DNA from: Methanobacteriota archaeon
GTDB taxonomy: Archaea > Thermoplasmatota > DTKX01 > GCA-020343715
Assembly: GCA_030597775.1 (NCBI GenBank)
Contig: JAUVRF010000117.1
Span: 1-6,252 of the forward strand
Direction: 5' to 3'
DNA: 6,252 bases
Made by a program: the position numbers and the translations under genes. The stretch's first letter is position 1; each line of letters opens with the position of its first letter. A model generated the notes under the pieces. That model saw nothing but the letters and a program-made list of their open reading frames with translations. It did not search any database and had not been told where the DNA came from. Shown here piece by piece: positions 5,411-6,252 of this stretch.

Positions 5411-5545
5411 TCAACCGGTGTCCTCGCCGGCCTGCTCGAAGGCAGCGAAGGAGCCCATGTCCATGGCGGCGGAGATCCGTAGGTTGGCGACCCCTGATTT
5501 CTCAGTGATCACAACGAACCAGCCCAGGTCTACGAAGTCTTCCAT
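5411..5545 (-). CDS. Small 44-residue protein with strong translation signals (hypothetical)
   Basis: This short frame was found by reading the minus strand and is not recognised as any known family. It encodes 44 residues beginning MEDFVDLGWFVVIT and ending FEQAGEDTG, with no cysteine, no signal peptide and no long hydrophobic segment. A short strand-like block WFVVIT (9-14) and a possible alpha-helix around AAMDMGSFAAFEQA (26-39) suggest a small folded or partner-dependent protein. It is slightly acidic. AGGAGGTG lies six bases before the ATG, the best ribosome binding site in the window, and a strong TATA box lies about 52 bases upstream. Codons mostly end in G or C (35 of 44), like the neighbouring genes. 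It sits 119 bases downstream of the winged-helix regulator on the same strand and probably has its own promoter. That the frame is translated is an inference from these signals. Confidence 0.7.
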   Translation of the reverse strand: MEDFVDLGWFVVITEKSGVANLRISAAMDMGSFAAFEQAGEDTG

Positions 5546-5551
5546 GTCAGG

Positions 5552-5559
5552 CACCTCCT
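5552..5559 (-). promoter_or_regulatory. Near-perfect Shine-Dalgarno site of the 44-residue gene
   Basis: Minus-strand AGGAGGTG is complementary to the pyrimidine-rich end of archaeal 16S rRNA and stands six bases before the ATG at 5545. It is the main evidence that this short frame is a gene. Confidence 0.8.
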
Positions 5560-5577
5560 AGATGTTTCCTAGGTGTT
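5556..5577. repeat. 11-base tandem repeat in the leader of the 44-residue gene
   Basis: Plus-strand TCCTAGATGTT (5556-5566) is followed directly by TCCTAGGTGTT (5567-5577), differing at one base. The unit is close to one helical turn. The pair covers the predicted transcription start (near 5571) and reaches into the Shine-Dalgarno site, a position suited to a repressor or to control of ribosome access. Two copies could also arise by chance slippage. Confidence 0.6.
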
Positions 5578-5591
5578 CCTTGCGTGCTCAT

Positions 5592-5603
5592 GATATATAT
5601 CTA
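5592..5603 (-). promoter_or_regulatory. Strong TATA box for the 44-residue gene
   Basis: The self-complementary core GATATATATC (5592-5601), extended on the minus strand as TAGATATATATC, is the clearest TATA box in the window. It predicts transcription starting near 5571, a leader of about 26 bases containing the Shine-Dalgarno site, and expression independent of the regulator gene upstream. Its symmetry means plus-strand initiation is also possible, although no plus-strand gene follows. Confidence 0.62.
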
Positions 5604-5633
5604 ATATGGGACAAACTTGGAACATTAGGACAA
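5602..5633. repeat. Direct repeat with GGACAA cores, 19 bases apart
   Basis: Plus-strand TAATATGGGACAA (5602-5614) and AACATTAGGACAA (5621-5633) share GGACAA and a partly matching AT-rich flank. They lie immediately behind the TATA box of the 44-residue gene, where archaeal activators or the transcription factor B recognition element would sit. A regulator-binding site is possible, but the short core makes chance a real alternative. Confidence 0.4.
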
Positions 5634-5664
5634 TCCTCGAACGAATGGAGAACGAGGGAACGGA

Positions 5665-6192
5665 TCAGCTCCCGACGTCGAGCCAGGTCTCCAAGAACCT
5701 GTCGACCATCTTGTCCAAGAAGCTGGGCCGGTAGGTGATCAGCAGCTTGACGATCCGGTCCGGGTCATTGACCGTGTAGAGGGACCTTCGGCCCTCCCGC
5801 CTCTTGTCGATGACCTCCTTGACGATGAGGTCCTTCATGTAGAAGCTCAGGGAGGAGGCGCCGATCGCCATCTCCTTCTGGAGGGTCTTGTGGTCGATAC
5901 CTGGTCCCTGGAGGACGATCAGCACTATCTGGCGCGGTTTCTCCTGGCGGATGGCGGACAGGAGGCGGCGGTCGGTTGCGGACATCTCCACCGGGTAGAA
6001 GCGCTTGTAGTACCTGTCCTCCTTGGAGTCCAGCAGGCCACGCTTCTCCAGGTAGTGGAGGTGATACTCCAGCTGTCCCATGGGCATGTCGAGCTCGTCC
6101 TTTATGGCCCTGAGGTGGGACCCAGGGTTGGCGACCACGAAGTCGTATATGCGCCGCCGCGTCTCGAGCTCGATCTCCACGGGCCGGTCCAT
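5665..6192 (-). CDS. Transcriptional regulator with two winged-helix domains
   Basis: A 175-residue DNA-binding protein built of two tandem winged helix-turn-helix domains, a layout seen in a family of predicted archaeal regulators. Domain one spans about residues 10-67: helix-turn-helix HLRAIKDELDMPMGQLEYHL at 26-45, then LEKRGLL and a wing ending YYKRFYP. Domain two spans about 73-142: recognition segment GASSLSFYMKDLIVKEVI at 111-128, wing RREGRRSLYTV at 131-141. A C-terminal amphipathic helix (about 156-171) may serve in dimer formation. No ligand-binding domain or metal-binding cysteines are present. The frame is open to a GTG at 6207, but GGAGGGTG overlaps that codon. The ATG at 6192 is preferred, although its GGAGG is only three bases away. 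No TATA box is evident, so it may be co-transcribed with a gene beyond the window edge. It is a candidate regulator of the 44-residue gene that follows it (inference). Confidence 0.88.
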   Translation of the reverse strand: MDRPVEIELETRRRIYDFVVANPGSHLRAIKDELDMPMGQLEYHLHYLEKRGLLDSKEDRYYKRFYPVEMSATDRRLLSAIRQEKPRQIVLIVLQGPGIDHKTLQKEMAIGASSLSFYMKDLIVKEVIDKRREGRRSLYTVNDPDRIVKLLITYRPSFLDKMVDRFLETWLDVGS

Positions 6193-6252
6193 GGTCCTCC
6201 GCCTCACCCTCCAAAACGACCTCCATCACCCGGGCCGTCACTTCTTCAGAAC

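Noticed and set aside
5250..5411. 53-residue minus-strand frame whose ATG overlaps the stop of the 44-residue gene
   Set aside because: The product is Pro, Gly and Arg-rich low-complexity sequence read through the inverted repeats, has no ribosome site of its own and overlaps both the promoter and the start of the membrane-protein gene.
5304..5561. 85-residue plus-strand frame across the G-rich tract and the 44-residue gene
   Set aside because: Gly, Arg and Pro-rich start followed by antisense of the 44-residue gene; no promoter or ribosome site on the plus strand.
5765..6241. 158-residue minus-strand frame overlapping the winged-helix gene
   Set aside because: Apart from its first twenty or so residues it is an Arg, Pro and Gly-rich shadow of the regulator in another frame.
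6238..6252. Possible end of an upstream minus-strand gene (reads V-L-K-K-stop)
   Set aside because: Only four codons are in the window. The spacing of 45 bases to the regulator would suit an operon, but so short a fragment cannot support a gene call.

Overview
The window reads as a high-GC archaeal chromosome segment, most likely from a euryarchaeal lineage close to Thermoplasmatota. This is an inference from four things: an archaeal-style adenylosuccinate lyase, a regulator with two winged-helix domains of a type common in archaea, Shine-Dalgarno sites of the GGAGGTG type mixed with apparently leaderless genes, and TATA-like boxes about 27 bases before starts. No RNA gene, mobile element, CRISPR array or phage gene is visible.

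Left block, 8-3478, minus strand. Five co-directional genes run, in transcription order, flavodoxin-like protein, CyaB-type CYTH phosphohydrolase/cyclase, membrane-anchored LEA14-like/fibronectin III-like protein, MarC-family membrane protein, and the polyprenyl-diphosphate phosphatase UppP. The first two are tightly coupled: the ribosome binding site of the CYTH gene overlaps the flavodoxin stop codon, and its start is a GTG inside the longer open frame. The last three are separated by 43-57 bases and each has an AT-rich patch 27-28 bases before its start, so they may have their own promoters. Together they lean toward the cell envelope.

Middle, 3479-5022. A divergent intergenic region of about 200 bases separates the flavodoxin gene from purB on the plus strand, the purine-biosynthesis housekeeping gene of the window. 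The likely purB start is 30 bases inside the longest open frame.

Right block, 5048-6192, minus strand. A 71-residue protein with a single C-terminal membrane segment converges on purB. Upstream of it lies a 147-base non-coding stretch packed with overlapping inverted repeats and a G-rich tract. Next is a 44-residue gene that is easy to miss. It has a near-perfect Shine-Dalgarno site, a strong TATA box, an 11-base tandem repeat in its leader and a GGACAA direct repeat behind the TATA box. The last gene is the two-domain winged-helix regulator, whose position makes it a candidate controller of the 44-residue gene. This right block is the least explained part of the window.
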